A DNA stretch of 64,000 nucleotides from Shewanella frigidimarina (lineage in GTDB: Bacteria; Pseudomonadota; Gammaproteobacteria; Enterobacterales; Shewanellaceae), in the NCBI RefSeq assembly GCF_003797125.1, contig NZ_RKKE01000008.1:45890-109889 (forward strand), in the 5' to 3' direction. The translations under genes were made by a program, and so were the position numbers. The notes under the pieces were generated by a model that worked only from the letters and a program-made list of their open reading frames with translations, did not search any database and was not told where the DNA came from. Below are positions 44,281-53,481 of this stretch, piece after piece (the first letter of the stretch is position 1; every line of letters begins with the position of its first letter).

Positions 44281-46131
44281 TTAGATAGACAATGACTTAA
44301 CGCGCTTACCACCCCAAACCGCATTCACGATTGAGCGTGTGCCAACAATGGCTGTAAACATCGAAGTCGCGATACCTATCATTAAGGTAACAGCAAAACC
44401 TTTCACCGCACCGGTACCGACAGCAAACAAGATTAACGCTGTCATAAAGGTAGTGATGTTAGCATCTGCAATGGTTGAAAAAGCATTACCATAACCTTCA
44501 TGGATAGCTTGTTGCACGCTGCGGCCACCAAGAAGTTCTTCACGGATACGTTCAAAAATAAGTACGTTACCGTCAACCGCCATGCCCACCGTTAATACCA
44601 TGCCCGCAATACCTGGTAAGGTTAATACCGCACCTGGGATCATAGACATCACACCAACAACCATAATTAGGTTTGCCAGCAATGCAAGGTTGGCAATAAA
44701 ACCAAATGCACGGTAGTAAACCATCATAAATACAAGAACAACAACCATGCCCCAAATCATCGCTTGAACACCGTTTTGGATGTTCTCAGCACCTAGGCTT
44801 GGGCCAATAGTTCTTTCTTCCACAATGGTCACTGGCGCAATCAACGCACCTGCACGTAATAATAACGCTAGGCTTTGTGCTTCAGTGTGCTCAAGACCGG
44901 TAATCACAAAATTACGGCCTAAACGAGCCTGAATCGTCGCAACTGAAATAACCTCTTCAATACGAGTCATTTTCACTGTGCCATCAGGATTACGTGTACC
45001 ACTGTCTTTATATTCGATAAATAATGTTGCCATTGGTTTACCGATATTGTCTTTGGTCACGTTAGAGAAAATCGAGCCGCCTTTTGCGTCAAGATTAATC
45101 GCTACCTGTGGACGACTGTATTCATCAAAAGTAGGTTGTGCACCAGTGATATGATCACCCGTTAGCATCACTTCTTTTTTCAATACTGCAATCCCGCCTT
45201 CACGGCGTTGGTACACTTCTGCGCCTGCAGGAACACGACCATTTGCAGCTGCGCTTACGTCAGCCTTATCATCAACCATACGAAATTCAATTGATGCCGT
45301 AGCACCTAAAATTTCTTTTGCTCGAGCAGTGTCTTGTACACCTGGCAGTTCAACAATAATGCGCTCGGCGCCTTGACGTTGTACTACTGGCTCAGCAACA
45401 CCCAGCTCGTTAACACGGTTACGAATAGTGGTAATGTTTTGCTGCAGTGCTTCTTCCTTAATTTGCTTAAGGTAAGCATCACTCATGGTGGCAAGAAGCA
45501 TAAACTCATTACCGCTACTCGCATCGGTATAGGTCATGTCATTGCTGCGGGTTTTTAAATAAGTCTCTGCTTGGTCAACCGTTTCAGCATCTCGAAACTT
45601 AATCGCAATCCCTTTAGGGGTTTTACGAATACCAGCATAACGAATTTTCTCTTCACGAAGCTGGCTTCGGAAATCAGCTATCTTAGCTTCTTCCATTTTA
45701 CGAATAGCTTCGCCCATATCCACTTCCATTAGGAAGTGAACACCACCACGTAAATCTAAACCTAATTTCATCGGTGACCCACCAACAGCTTCAAGCCATT
45801 CAGGGGTTGCCGGAGCTAAGTTTAGCGCAACGGTATATTTCTGGCCAAGCAGTTCAGCGATAGCTTCTTTAGCGACTAACTGTTGCTCAGGATTTTGCAC
45901 TCGGACTAATAACTGACCATTTTCTAGCTCGGCACGCTTTACCGCAATACCCTGACTATCTAATAAATCAACCACAGTCGTTTGTGTCGATGCAGTAACT
46001 TCTGCGCCGCGAGTCGCGACAATCTGCACTGCATGATCTTCACCAAACAAATTTGGAATTGCATAAAAACTACCAATGGCAATGACAAGCATCACCATGA
46101 TGTTTTTCCACATTGGGTATTTATTTAACAC
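44281..46131 (-). CDS. secD: protein translocase subunit SecD
   Basis: A 616-residue membrane protein. The first helix is at residues 10-28. A long periplasmic part carries the signature GLDLRGGVHFLMEVDM and the P1 head segments, and five further helices fill residues 445-610. The motif GMAVDGNVLIFERIREEL holds the conserved charged residues for proton coupling. Length matches E. coli SecD (615 residues). The spacing to yajC is 17 bases. Confidence 0.97.
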   Translation of the reverse strand: MLNKYPMWKNIMVMLVIAIGSFYAIPNLFGEDHAVQIVATRGAEVTASTQTTVVDLLDSQGIAVKRAELENGQLLVRVQNPEQQLVAKEAIAELLGQKYTVALNLAPATPEWLEAVGGSPMKLGLDLRGGVHFLMEVDMGEAIRKMEEAKIADFRSQLREEKIRYAGIRKTPKGIAIKFRDAETVDQAETYLKTRSNDMTYTDASSGNEFMLLATMSDAYLKQIKEEALQQNITTIRNRVNELGVAEPVVQRQGAERIIVELPGVQDTARAKEILGATASIEFRMVDDKADVSAAANGRVPAGAEVYQRREGGIAVLKKEVMLTGDHITGAQPTFDEYSRPQVAINLDAKGGSIFSNVTKDNIGKPMATLFIEYKDSGTRNPDGTVKMTRIEEVISVATIQARLGRNFVITGLEHTEAQSLALLLRAGALIAPVTIVEERTIGPSLGAENIQNGVQAMIWGMVVVLVFMMVYYRAFGFIANLALLANLIMVVGVMSMIPGAVLTLPGIAGMVLTVGMAVDGNVLIFERIREELLGGRSVQQAIHEGYGNAFSTIADANITTFMTALILFAVGTGAVKGFAVTLMIGIATSMFTAIVGTRSIVNAVWGGKRVKSLSI

Positions 46132-46148
46132 ACCATAGCCCTCTTGGC

Positions 46149-46481
46149 TTATAACGACTGGATAGAACCTTTAGGCAATACCGCTGCGATGTAATCCTTT
46201 TTAATCGTGATTTGGTTGTTATCATTAATCGCTAATAACACATAATCACTTTCTTCACCAATTTTGGTCACTTTACCGAGAATGCCACCGCTGGTTAACA
46301 CTTCATCACCTTTTGAAATCGACGCCATTAGGTTTTTGTGCTCTTTCACACGCTTTGACTGTGGACGGAAAATCATGAAGTAAAAGATTAATCCAAACAT
46401 GACTAGCATGAAAATTAACTGCATGGTTTCGCCACCGGCTACACCACTGATTGGGCTTGCATATGCATTTGAAATAAACAT
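46149..46481 (-). CDS. yajC: preprotein translocase subunit YajC
   Basis: A 110-residue protein with one membrane helix at about residues 20-38 (LIFMLVMFGLIFYFMIFRPQ), followed by the basic SKRVKEHKNLMASISKGDEVLTSGG typical of YajC. It associates with SecDF-YidC and the holotranslocon. It is placed as usual between tgt and secD, 25 bases after tgt. Confidence 0.96.
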   Translation of the reverse strand: MFISNAYASPISGVAGGETMQLIFMLVMFGLIFYFMIFRPQSKRVKEHKNLMASISKGDEVLTSGGILGKVTKIGEESDYVLLAINDNNQITIKKDYIAAVLPKGSIQSL

Positions 46482-46506
46482 AGTTCTCTCTTCTTATTAG
46501 CTAAAA

Positions 46507-47631
46507 TTAAACGATTAACTCAGGTACTTCACGACCAAAACTGGTATAGAACTCCTTAACAAAGGCGTCTAATGTACCTGTCTCAATTGCGCCGCGCAAA
46601 CCTTCCATCAACATTTGGTAATAACGTAAATTATGGATGGTGTTTAAACGCGCACCTAGAATTTCATTACAACGATCTAAATGGTATAAATAAGCACGTG
46701 AATAGTTTTTACAAGTGTAACAATCACACTTAGGATCTAATGTTGCTGTGTCGTCACGGTGACGTGCATTACGAATTTTAATCACACCTTCACTGGTAAA
46801 TAAATGGCCATTACGGGCATTACGTGTTGGCATAACACAGTCAAACATATCCACACCACGACGAACGCCTTCGACTAAATCTTCAGGTTTGCCCACGCCC
46901 ATTAAATAACGAGGCTTGTCAGCAGGAATTTGCGGACAAACATGTTCTAAAATACGGTGCATGTCTGCTTTAGGCTCGCCAACAGCTAAACCACCTACTG
47001 CATAACCATCAAAACCTATGTCTAAAAGACCCTTTACACTTTCGTCGCGTAAATCTTCAAACACACCACCTTGAATAATGCCAAACAAAGAGTTCGGGTT
47101 TTCTAAGCGGTCAAACTCATCACGTGAACGCTTAGCCCAACGCAGTGACATTTGCATCGACTTACGTGCTTCATCATGAGTTGCTGGATACGGGGTACAT
47201 TCATCAAAAATCATCACCACATCAGATCCTAAAGAATCCTGAATCTGCATTGATTTTTCTGGGTCCAAGAAAATCTTTTCACCATTTATCGGTGAACGAA
47301 AATGCACACCCTCTTCAGTGATTTTACGAATATCACCTAAACTAAACACTTGGAATCCACCTGAGTCCGTTAGAATAGGACGTTGCCAATTCATAAAGTC
47401 GTGCAAATCACCGTGTTTACGCATGATCTCTTCGCCAGGACGTAACCATAAATGAAAGGTGTTGCCCAATAAAATGTCGGCACCGGTAGCGCGTACTTCT
47501 TCAGGCGTCATACCTTTTACCGTACCGTAAGTCCCCACAGGCATAAATGCTGGCGTTTCTACTGTACCGCGGTCAAAAATAAGACGTCCGCGACGTGCAC
47601 GACCATCAGTTGTATCTAATTCAAATTTCAT
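46507..47631 (-). CDS. tgt: tRNA-guanine transglycosylase
   Basis: A 374-residue enzyme that swaps guanine 34 for preQ1 in tRNAs with GUN anticodons. Visible signatures are TPAFMPVGTYGTVKG, LTDSGGFQVFSL and the nucleophile segment ending VDMFDCVMPTRNARNG. The zinc ligands are CDCYTC plus a later histidine (LYHLDRCNE). It heads tgt-yajC-secD-secF and follows queA after a 142-base gap that contains a terminator, so it likely has its own promoter. Confidence 0.97.
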   Translation of the reverse strand: MKFELDTTDGRARRGRLIFDRGTVETPAFMPVGTYGTVKGMTPEEVRATGADILLGNTFHLWLRPGEEIMRKHGDLHDFMNWQRPILTDSGGFQVFSLGDIRKITEEGVHFRSPINGEKIFLDPEKSMQIQDSLGSDVVMIFDECTPYPATHDEARKSMQMSLRWAKRSRDEFDRLENPNSLFGIIQGGVFEDLRDESVKGLLDIGFDGYAVGGLAVGEPKADMHRILEHVCPQIPADKPRYLMGVGKPEDLVEGVRRGVDMFDCVMPTRNARNGHLFTSEGVIKIRNARHRDDTATLDPKCDCYTCKNYSRAYLYHLDRCNEILGARLNTIHNLRYYQMLMEGLRGAIETGTLDAFVKEFYTSFGREVPELIV

Positions 47632-47724
47632 AAATCACCTTGCCAGATAAACAGTCTGACTCGTTTAGTTTCTATAGTAATGAGGGCAAATTTTAATGCT
47701 TCAAGGTTACTGACACATTAAATC

Positions 47725-47750
47725 AAAAAAACGCCCACTATTGTGGGCGA
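47725..47750 (-). terminator. rho-independent terminator of queA
   Basis: On the minus strand CGCCCACAA and TTGTGGGCG-type arms (CGCCCAC/GTGGGCG) are followed by a T run, 24 bases after the queA stop. Confidence 0.85.
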
Positions 47751-47773
47751 GTATTTTAAATCAAATTCATTGC

Positions 47774-48814
47774 TTACGGGGCTTTTTTCGTCACAAACAT
47801 CGCATCACCATAGCTAAAAAAGCGATATTTTTGCGTAATCGCATGTTGATAAGCTTTCATTACCGCTTCATAACCAGCAAAAGCACTCAGCAGCATGATT
47901 AATGTTGATTCTGGCAAATGAAAATTAGTGACCATGGCATCAACAACTTTAAATTGAAAACCTGGGTAAATAAAGATATCGGTATCACCACTAAAGGCTT
48001 CAAGAGGACGATCTCCACTTGCACGCGCTGCACTTTCTAATGAACGAACTGAGGTTGTGCCGACGGCAACAACGCGATTTCCAGCCGCTTTAGTTTGCGC
48101 AATTAGGTCAACAACCTCTTGTGACACATTAGCCCATTCTGAATGCATCTTGTGTTCAAGCACATTATCGACTCGTACTGGCTGGAATGTACCAGCACCG
48201 ACATGCAAAGTCACAAAGGCAATATTAACCCCTTTGGCTTTTAAATCGGCTAACATGGCATCGTCAAAGTGTAACCCTGCAGTTGGTGCAGCTACTGCAC
48301 CTGGTGTTTGGTTATACACTGTTTGATAACGTTCTTTATCAGTATCCTCATCAGGACGATCAATGTAAGGAGGAAGTGGCATATGACCGACGTCTTCAAG
48401 TACTTCTAATATGGTTTTATCAGACAGTAATTCAAGCTCGAACAATGCATCGTGACGGGCCAACATTATCATTTGGTAGCCGCCGTCTAAGTCAATAAGT
48501 GTATCGACTTTAGGAGATTTTGAACTGCGAACGTGGGCTAGAATGCGTTTATCGTCGAGCATACGCTCAACGAGAATCTCAAGCTTACCGCCAGTCGACT
48601 TCTGGCCAAATAAACGTGCTGGTATAACTCGGGTGTTATTAAACACCATCAAGTCTCCAGGATTGACTAGATTGAATAAATCAGTAAATTTTTTGTCTGC
48701 AAGCTCACTGTTTTCGCCACTTAATGTGAGTAAACGCGAAGCATTGCGTTGTGCTGTCGGATAGCGAGCAATCAGCTCATCAGGTAGGTCGAATGAAAAA
48801 TCTGCAACACGCAT
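47774..48814 (-). CDS. queA: S-adenosylmethionine:tRNA ribosyltransferase-isomerase
   Basis: A 346-residue enzyme that adds the epoxycyclopentane ring from S-adenosylmethionine to preQ1-tRNA. Motifs are FDLPDELIARYPTAQRNASRLL at the start, VFNNTRVIPARLFG, PTAGLHFD and HVGAGTFQPVRVDN. Its queuosine partner Tgt lies next downstream. A small acidic hypothetical gene sits downstream of its start region on the same strand. Confidence 0.97.
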   Translation of the reverse strand: MRVADFSFDLPDELIARYPTAQRNASRLLTLSGENSELADKKFTDLFNLVNPGDLMVFNNTRVIPARLFGQKSTGGKLEILVERMLDDKRILAHVRSSKSPKVDTLIDLDGGYQMIMLARHDALFELELLSDKTILEVLEDVGHMPLPPYIDRPDEDTDKERYQTVYNQTPGAVAAPTAGLHFDDAMLADLKAKGVNIAFVTLHVGAGTFQPVRVDNVLEHKMHSEWANVSQEVVDLIAQTKAAGNRVVAVGTTSVRSLESAARASGDRPLEAFSGDTDIFIYPGFQFKVVDAMVTNFHLPESTLIMLLSAFAGYEAVMKAYQHAITQKYRFFSYGDAMFVTKKAP

Positions 48815-48882
48815 AGTATGATCTCAACAGTAAAAACGGCCGCTAGTCTATGGCGACTGCGGGTTAAGATCAAGTTTGGTGA

Positions 48883-49071
48883 TTATTTTCTCAGCTTTTG
48901 TTCTATCGACTCGGTGTCGATATCGTCCAGTTCAATAGTATCTGACTTGGCAGAGTCAAAGGTTTGGTCCGATTTATATGAATGTTCTTCATAACGCATG
49001 TCGATGTGTACTTTATTTCTTTTTGGTGCAGCTGGCTTACCCAATAACTTTTTAATCCAGTCTTTCATCAT
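48883..49071 (-). CDS. small hypothetical protein upstream of queA
   Basis: A 62-residue hydrophilic protein starting MMKDWIKKLLGKPAAPKRNK and ending in an acidic region (SDTIELDDIDTESIEQ). A basic amphipathic N-terminus is followed by a Ser/Asp-rich linker. I do not recognise a family. Two adjacent ATGs compete, and AAGG lies directly before the first, which favours the second (49068) by spacing. It is 68 bases upstream of queA on the same strand and may share its transcript. Confidence 0.6.
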   Translation of the reverse strand: MMKDWIKKLLGKPAAPKRNKVHIDMRYEEHSYKSDQTFDSAKSDTIELDDIDTESIEQKLRK

Positions 49072-49199
49072 CCTTGATCCCTAAATTAATCCTATAACCT
49101 TTAAAAAGCAGTTACATATACGCATCACAACAATACGAAGTTCAATACTCCATGACATTTATCTATAAAACGTTATGATTAACACCACTCACTTGCCAC

Positions 49200-49220
49200 T
49201 TTGTAACGCTTTGTTACAAA
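49200..49220. promoter_or_regulatory. inverted repeat in the acpH upstream region
   Basis: TTTGTAAC and GTTACAAA flank five bases. The symmetry and place, about 45 bases before acpH, suit an operator for a dimeric regulator, but I cannot name one. Confidence 0.35.
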
Positions 49221-49265
49221 CGGCTTGTATCATACTGTAAAATAATAAAATTAGAAGTACAATTT

Positions 49266-49862
49266 ATGAACTTTTTAGCTCACTTACATTTAGCCGACAT
49301 CAGCGATACTCACCTAGTAGCTAATTTGTCGGGTGATTTCGCGAAAGGTAACATAGAGCAACATCCAAAACATCTGCAACAAGGGATATGGCTTCATCGT
49401 CAGATAGACCAAATTACTGACAATCATGAAATTATTATCGACCTGCTCAAGCTGTTCCCTAAAACTTCACGTCGCGTAGCACCTATATTAGTTGACTTAG
49501 TATTCGATCATTATTTAGCGTTTTATTGGGAAGAGTATCATCACCAGCCATTAGATGAATTTTGCCAAAAAGCATACCACCAGCTTAGTACTACACTTGA
49601 ACTACCTCCGACGTTACAGGCCATTGCGCCACAAATTATCCAGCAAGATTGGCTAAGTAGTTACCAAACAAGACAAGGATTAGATCAAGCGATTAAAGGC
49701 GTCAGTCGTCGTTTATCAAAACCAGAACTTTTTGACCATGCCATTAAAGATATCGATAAGATTTATATTGATATCGAGATTGCATTTAGAACCTTTTATC
49801 CGCAGTTAATGGCCTATAGTAGGCTTTATAGTCGTAAGACTCCGGCAGCATATTTACCTTAA
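49266..49862 (+). CDS. acpH: acyl carrier protein phosphodiesterase
   Basis: A 198-residue protein of the AcpH family, which removes the phosphopantetheine arm from acyl carrier protein. The N-terminus NFLAHLHLADISDTHLVANL and GDFAKGNIEQHPKHLQQGIWLHRQID, with HRQID and the later DLVFDHYLAFYWEE, supply the metal-binding His and Asp residues of this HD-like fold. Length agrees with E. coli AcpH (193 residues). It is the first gene on the plus strand after the minus-strand sec block. Confidence 0.9.
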   Translation: MNFLAHLHLADISDTHLVANLSGDFAKGNIEQHPKHLQQGIWLHRQIDQITDNHEIIIDLLKLFPKTSRRVAPILVDLVFDHYLAFYWEEYHHQPLDEFCQKAYHQLSTTLELPPTLQAIAPQIIQQDWLSSYQTRQGLDQAIKGVSRRLSKPELFDHAIKDIDKIYIDIEIAFRTFYPQLMAYSRLYSRKTPAAYLP

Positions 49863-49891
49863 TACAGGGTATTTATAGGAATTAATGTCGT

Positions 49892-50473
49892 ATGCCGTCA
49901 TGGTTACTTAATCTAAAATACACACTCAAAACCAAACGATTTTGGCTAACGAGTCTACGCGATATCATCGTTATTGCGGTGGTGTTGTTCGCTATCGCGA
50001 GTTATCTACAGCGAGATATGCGAACAGGCGTAGCGATGCCAATAAACGCGTATACTATCGCCAATAAACCAATATCATTATTTACTGCACCATCAATTAA
50101 CGCCCAGCAACATATTAGAGAGAACAGTACCCAACATAAACCCACCTTGGTCTATTTTTGGGGCACTTGGTGTCCGGTGTGTAAAGTGACCTCTCCTATG
50201 GTGAACTCAGTTAGTCTAAATCCAGATTATCAGGTTGTTTCCATTGCAGTAGCTTCAGGTTCTGACGACGACATCAGCACCTTTATGCAACATCATCATT
50301 ATCATTTTGATGTCATCAATCAGCATCAAACAATGTTATTAAGCCAAGAATGGGGCGCCATGGCATTGCCTGCTATTTATATCGTTGATGCTGAAAACAA
50401 TATTCGCTTTGTTACCTCTGGCGTAACAAGCAGTTGGGGAATGTCATTACGGTTGTGGCTAGCGACCTGGTAA
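49892..50473 (+). CDS. membrane-anchored thioredoxin-like protein (ScsD/TlpA type)
   Basis: A 193-residue protein with one N-terminal helix at about 24-39 and a periplasmic thioredoxin fold. The redox motif C94-P-V-C97 sits in VYFWGTWCPVCKVTSPMV, and the cis-proline region is GAMALPAIYIVD. The protein disulfide oxidoreductase (ScsD) group is the closest that I recognise. Reducing or oxidising action cannot be told from sequence. It is 29 bases after acpH with no terminator between. Confidence 0.85.
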   Translation: MPSWLLNLKYTLKTKRFWLTSLRDIIVIAVVLFAIASYLQRDMRTGVAMPINAYTIANKPISLFTAPSINAQQHIRENSTQHKPTLVYFWGTWCPVCKVTSPMVNSVSLNPDYQVVSIAVASGSDDDISTFMQHHHYHFDVINQHQTMLLSQEWGAMALPAIYIVDAENNIRFVTSGVTSSWGMSLRLWLATW

Positions 50474-50624
50474 AGCGGCGATAACCAAACAGTATTATTC
50501 AGCCGAATAATTGGTTTTTGGTTATCAGTAAAACTTTGTTAGTATCCGCAACATGAGTACTCGCGAGATTAACGTTTCGCCACATCAATACCTGAATCAG
50601 ACACAATTAGAGAGACAATTTATA

Positions 50625-51278
50625 ATGCACATCTTTACTTATCAACCACCATCAATTCCGTGGTTGGACATACGCTATAAAGACCGTGACATTATCGTCA
50701 TCAATAAGCCTTCAGGCCTATTATCAAATCCAGGACGTTCACCAGACACACACGATACGGCCATAACCCGTTTGCAACGATGTTATCCTGAAGCGATTTT
50801 GATCCATCGTTTAGATTGTGATACTTCTGGGATCATGATTTTTGCTCGTACTAAAAAAGCAGAATCACATTTAAAAATTCAGTTTCAAAATCGACAAGCT
50901 AAAAAGGTGTACATTGCCGAAGTGATTGGCCATGTGGGTGAACAGCAAGGTAAAGTGAACTTTGCGCTAGGACCTAACCCTGATTCACCACCATTCCAAA
51001 TGCTTACAGATTCAGGCAAAACTGCGTTAACCTACTTCCAGGTACTTGAACATAGGACGCAGTCAACGCTGATGGAACTAAAACCCCACACGGGTCGCAC
51101 TCATCAGCTTAGGGTTCATATGTTGGCGCTTGGCCATGCAATTTTAGGCGATGAGTTTTATGGCGATAACGAGACAATTAGTGCCAGTAAACGGTTAAAC
51201 TTGCATGCGCAATCGCTCACAATTACCCATCCTTATAGCCAAGTCGAGATGACGTTTTTTAGCCAGCATCCATTTTAA
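50625..51278 (+). CDS. rluA: dual-specificity 23S rRNA/tRNA pseudouridine synthase RluA
   Basis: A 217-residue pseudouridine synthase. The catalytic aspartate is D64 in LIHRLDCDTSGIM, and the motif LKPHTGRTHQLRVHMLALGHAILGD follows. RluA modifies 23S rRNA position 746 and tRNA position 32. The sequence aligns with E. coli RluA (219 residues) from HIFTYQPPSIPWLDI, which supports ATG at 50625, preceded by GAGAGA. An upstream in-frame ATG at 50553 lacks a ribosome site. Confidence 0.9.
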   Translation: MHIFTYQPPSIPWLDIRYKDRDIIVINKPSGLLSNPGRSPDTHDTAITRLQRCYPEAILIHRLDCDTSGIMIFARTKKAESHLKIQFQNRQAKKVYIAEVIGHVGEQQGKVNFALGPNPDSPPFQMLTDSGKTALTYFQVLEHRTQSTLMELKPHTGRTHQLRVHMLALGHAILGDEFYGDNETISASKRLNLHAQSLTITHPYSQVEMTFFSQHPF

Positions 51279-51291
51279 TGCCGTCATTACT

Positions 51292-51488
51292 TAACCTGAA
51301 CTCGGGATAAGGGATGAACTTAGCTATTTAAAATCAGCATGTTAACCCAACTCACTTTCAAGCTTGTCATTTGTTATGCTAATAAGGCGAATTGACGCGT
51401 CAATAGCTAGCCTATTGTAAGTCGATTCAACACAGTTAGCAGGACAAAGGGCTGTTTGAAAGGCGTTTATTATCCCGAGCTCAGGTTA
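51292..51488. mobile_element. MITE-like element, copy 1
   Basis: About 197 bases bounded by 19-base inverted ends: TAACCTGAACTCGGGATAA on the left and its complement on the right with one mismatch. There is no coding capacity. The interior shares two blocks with the second element, one with TTGTCATTTGTTATGCTAAT and one with CAACACAGTTAGC. No transposase is present, so any mobility would need one supplied elsewhere. Confidence 0.65.
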
Positions 51489-51504
51489 CTTATGCTCAAT
51501 TAGA

Positions 51505-51540
51505 CAAAAAAATGCCGACACAATCGCGTCGGCATTTTTT
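51505..51540. terminator. bidirectional rho-independent terminator between the two repeats
   Basis: AAAAAAATGCCGAC and GTCGGCATTTTTT form a stem with A and T tails on either side and can end rluA and sstT transcripts. Confidence 0.9.
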
Positions 51541-51552
51541 AATGAATATACA

Positions 51553-51726
51553 TAACCTCAATTCGAGTTATGAGATGGGATAAGTAAGGTAAAATGGCAA
51601 CATTTGGCCTATTTCATATCAAACTTGTCATTTGTTTTGCTAATAAAGCGTATTGACGCATCGATACAACACAGTTAGCGGGATAAAGGCTGTTTGATAA
51701 CTGTTTATTATCCCGAACTGAAGTTA
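51553..51726. mobile_element. MITE-like element, copy 2
   Basis: About 174 bases and clearly related to the first element. The ends TAACCTCAATTCGAG and the complement of TAACTTCAGTTCGGG match at 12 of 15 positions. The left end is more diverged and carries extra bases before GGATAA. It ends 10 bases before the sstT stop codon. Confidence 0.6.
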
Positions 51727-51735
51727 CATACAATA

Positions 51736-52977
51736 TTAACTCACTTGAGCGGCTTGCTTGGCCTCTTTAGCTTCAGCAGCTTCACATGCTGCTGCAGTAA
51801 AGATAACATCTGTAGAGCTATTTAGTGCTGTTTCGGCTGAATCTTGAATCACACCAATAATAAAACCAACTGCCACAACTTGCATGGCAACATCATTAGA
51901 AATCCCAAACAAACTACACGCTAATGGGATTAATAATAATGAACCACCGGCAACACCTGAAGCACCACAAGCGGAAACCGACGCTATCACGCTCAATAAC
52001 AGAGCTGTCATAAAGTCCACTTGAATACCCAAAGTATGAGCTGCTGCTAATGTTAATACCGTAATGGTAATCGCAGCACCGCCCATATTAATGGTGGCAC
52101 CTAATGGAATAGACACTGAATAAGTGTCTTTATGCAGTTTTAATTCTTCACACAAAGCCATGTTGACCGGAATATTGGCCGCACTTGAACGGGTGAAAAA
52201 GGCTGTTACACCACTTTCACGTAAACACTTAAATACTAATGGATAAGGATTACGCTTAATTTTGACATAAACGATAATAGGGTTAATCACCAAAGCAATG
52301 AATAACATAGATCCCACAAGTACCATCAATAATTGGCCGTAACCCGCTAGAGCGTCGAAACCTGTTTCAGCAAATGTAGCCGCAACTAAACCAAAAATAC
52401 CGATAGGCGCTAAACGAATCACAAAGCGAACAATATTTGACACCGCATCACTGACATCTGAGAGCATTCGTTTAGTGCTGTCGCTGGCATGATGCATGGT
52501 TATTCCAAGACCAGCCCCCCACACCAAAATACCAATGTAATTGCCCGTTAATAGTGCGTTAACTGGGTTATCGACAATTTTGAACAATAAGGTATTGATA
52601 ACTTCACTAATCCCTTGAGGAGGATTGGTGCCCTCTATCCCAGTGGTTAGCAATAAAGTGGTTGGAAACGCAAAACTGAATAATACTGCGGTTAATGCAG
52701 CAACAAATGTACCCAGAAGATATAGCCCAATGATAGGACGCATATTGGTTTGGCTATTTTTCTTTTGATTGGCAATCGATGATGCAACCAAAACAAAAAC
52801 CAGGATTGGCGCAATAGCTTTTAAAGCACCCACAAAAAGTGAGCCCAAAAAAGCCACATTGTTGGCACCTGTTGTTGAAATACTTGCCAGAATCACGCCC
52901 AAAATGATTCCGCTGATAATTTGTAGCACGAGGCTACCGTTAGCGATACGAGCTAACAGTGATGTTTTTTGATTCAT
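51736..52977 (-). CDS. sstT: sodium:serine/threonine symporter SstT
   Basis: A 413-residue dicarboxylate/amino-acid:cation symporter. The N-terminus SLLARIANGSLVLQIISGIILG and the middle SGVTAFFTRSSAANIPVNMALCEEL, then SIPLGATINMGGAAITITVLTLAAAHTLG, match SstT, as does ASGVAGGSLLLIPLACSLFGIS. It imports serine and threonine with sodium across the inner membrane. The C-terminus has an Ala/Glu/Lys tail. The promoter should lie in the 504-base gap behind it. Confidence 0.93.
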   Translation of the reverse strand: MNQKTSLLARIANGSLVLQIISGIILGVILASISTTGANNVAFLGSLFVGALKAIAPILVFVLVASSIANQKKNSQTNMRPIIGLYLLGTFVAALTAVLFSFAFPTTLLLTTGIEGTNPPQGISEVINTLLFKIVDNPVNALLTGNYIGILVWGAGLGITMHHASDSTKRMLSDVSDAVSNIVRFVIRLAPIGIFGLVAATFAETGFDALAGYGQLLMVLVGSMLFIALVINPIIVYVKIKRNPYPLVFKCLRESGVTAFFTRSSAANIPVNMALCEELKLHKDTYSVSIPLGATINMGGAAITITVLTLAAAHTLGIQVDFMTALLLSVIASVSACGASGVAGGSLLLIPLACSLFGISNDVAMQVVAVGFIIGVIQDSAETALNSSTDVIFTAAACEAAEAKEAKQAAQVS

Positions 52978-53481
52978 TGCTTAACCTATGATTATTATAT
53001 TTATGACTTTTTATGATCAAGGTTTTGCTTATCTTTAGAAAAGGAAACATCACAATACTCGTCATACCAACGTATTCATCACCTTACAACTCATAGTGAT
53101 ACAATATCTAGGTTACGACTTTCATGACATCTCGATAATATCAATGCTATTACTGAAAACACCCAGCTCTTCTTACTCATTGAGCGTAATTAACTCACAC
53201 CACTCAATTTGCACACTTCAATCAATCCGTTTTCAGGGATAGCACTCCCTCATTAAAGTTAAGCATTACCTTGTGCCCAGCGAATATACTGAACACTGTA
53301 AAAGCCTTGTAGCTATATATCAGGATGCCATGCAATAAGTCTAGTGTTGATGCCAAATGAGTAAAAAAATTCAATCATTGCTCATAAAGAAAGCACTAAT
53401 TTGACGGTTACAGGTTACTTGCTGTTAAATTGTTAACGATGTTAAAAGCTGAAAATACCATAAAAAAACCAACAGCAATCA
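52978..53481. other. intergenic region between sstT and cheV
   Basis: About 500 bases with no supported frame on either strand and no strong hairpin. The sstT promoter must lie near its upper-left edge. No terminator for cheV could be seen. Confidence 0.5.

Larger units (their letters stand above)
51279..51735. other. intergenic region between rluA and sstT filled by two related repeats
   Basis: The 457 bases hold no gene. They consist of two MITE-like elements (51292-51488 and 51553-51726) in the same orientation, with a bidirectional terminator between them at 51505-51540. Confidence 0.75.
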
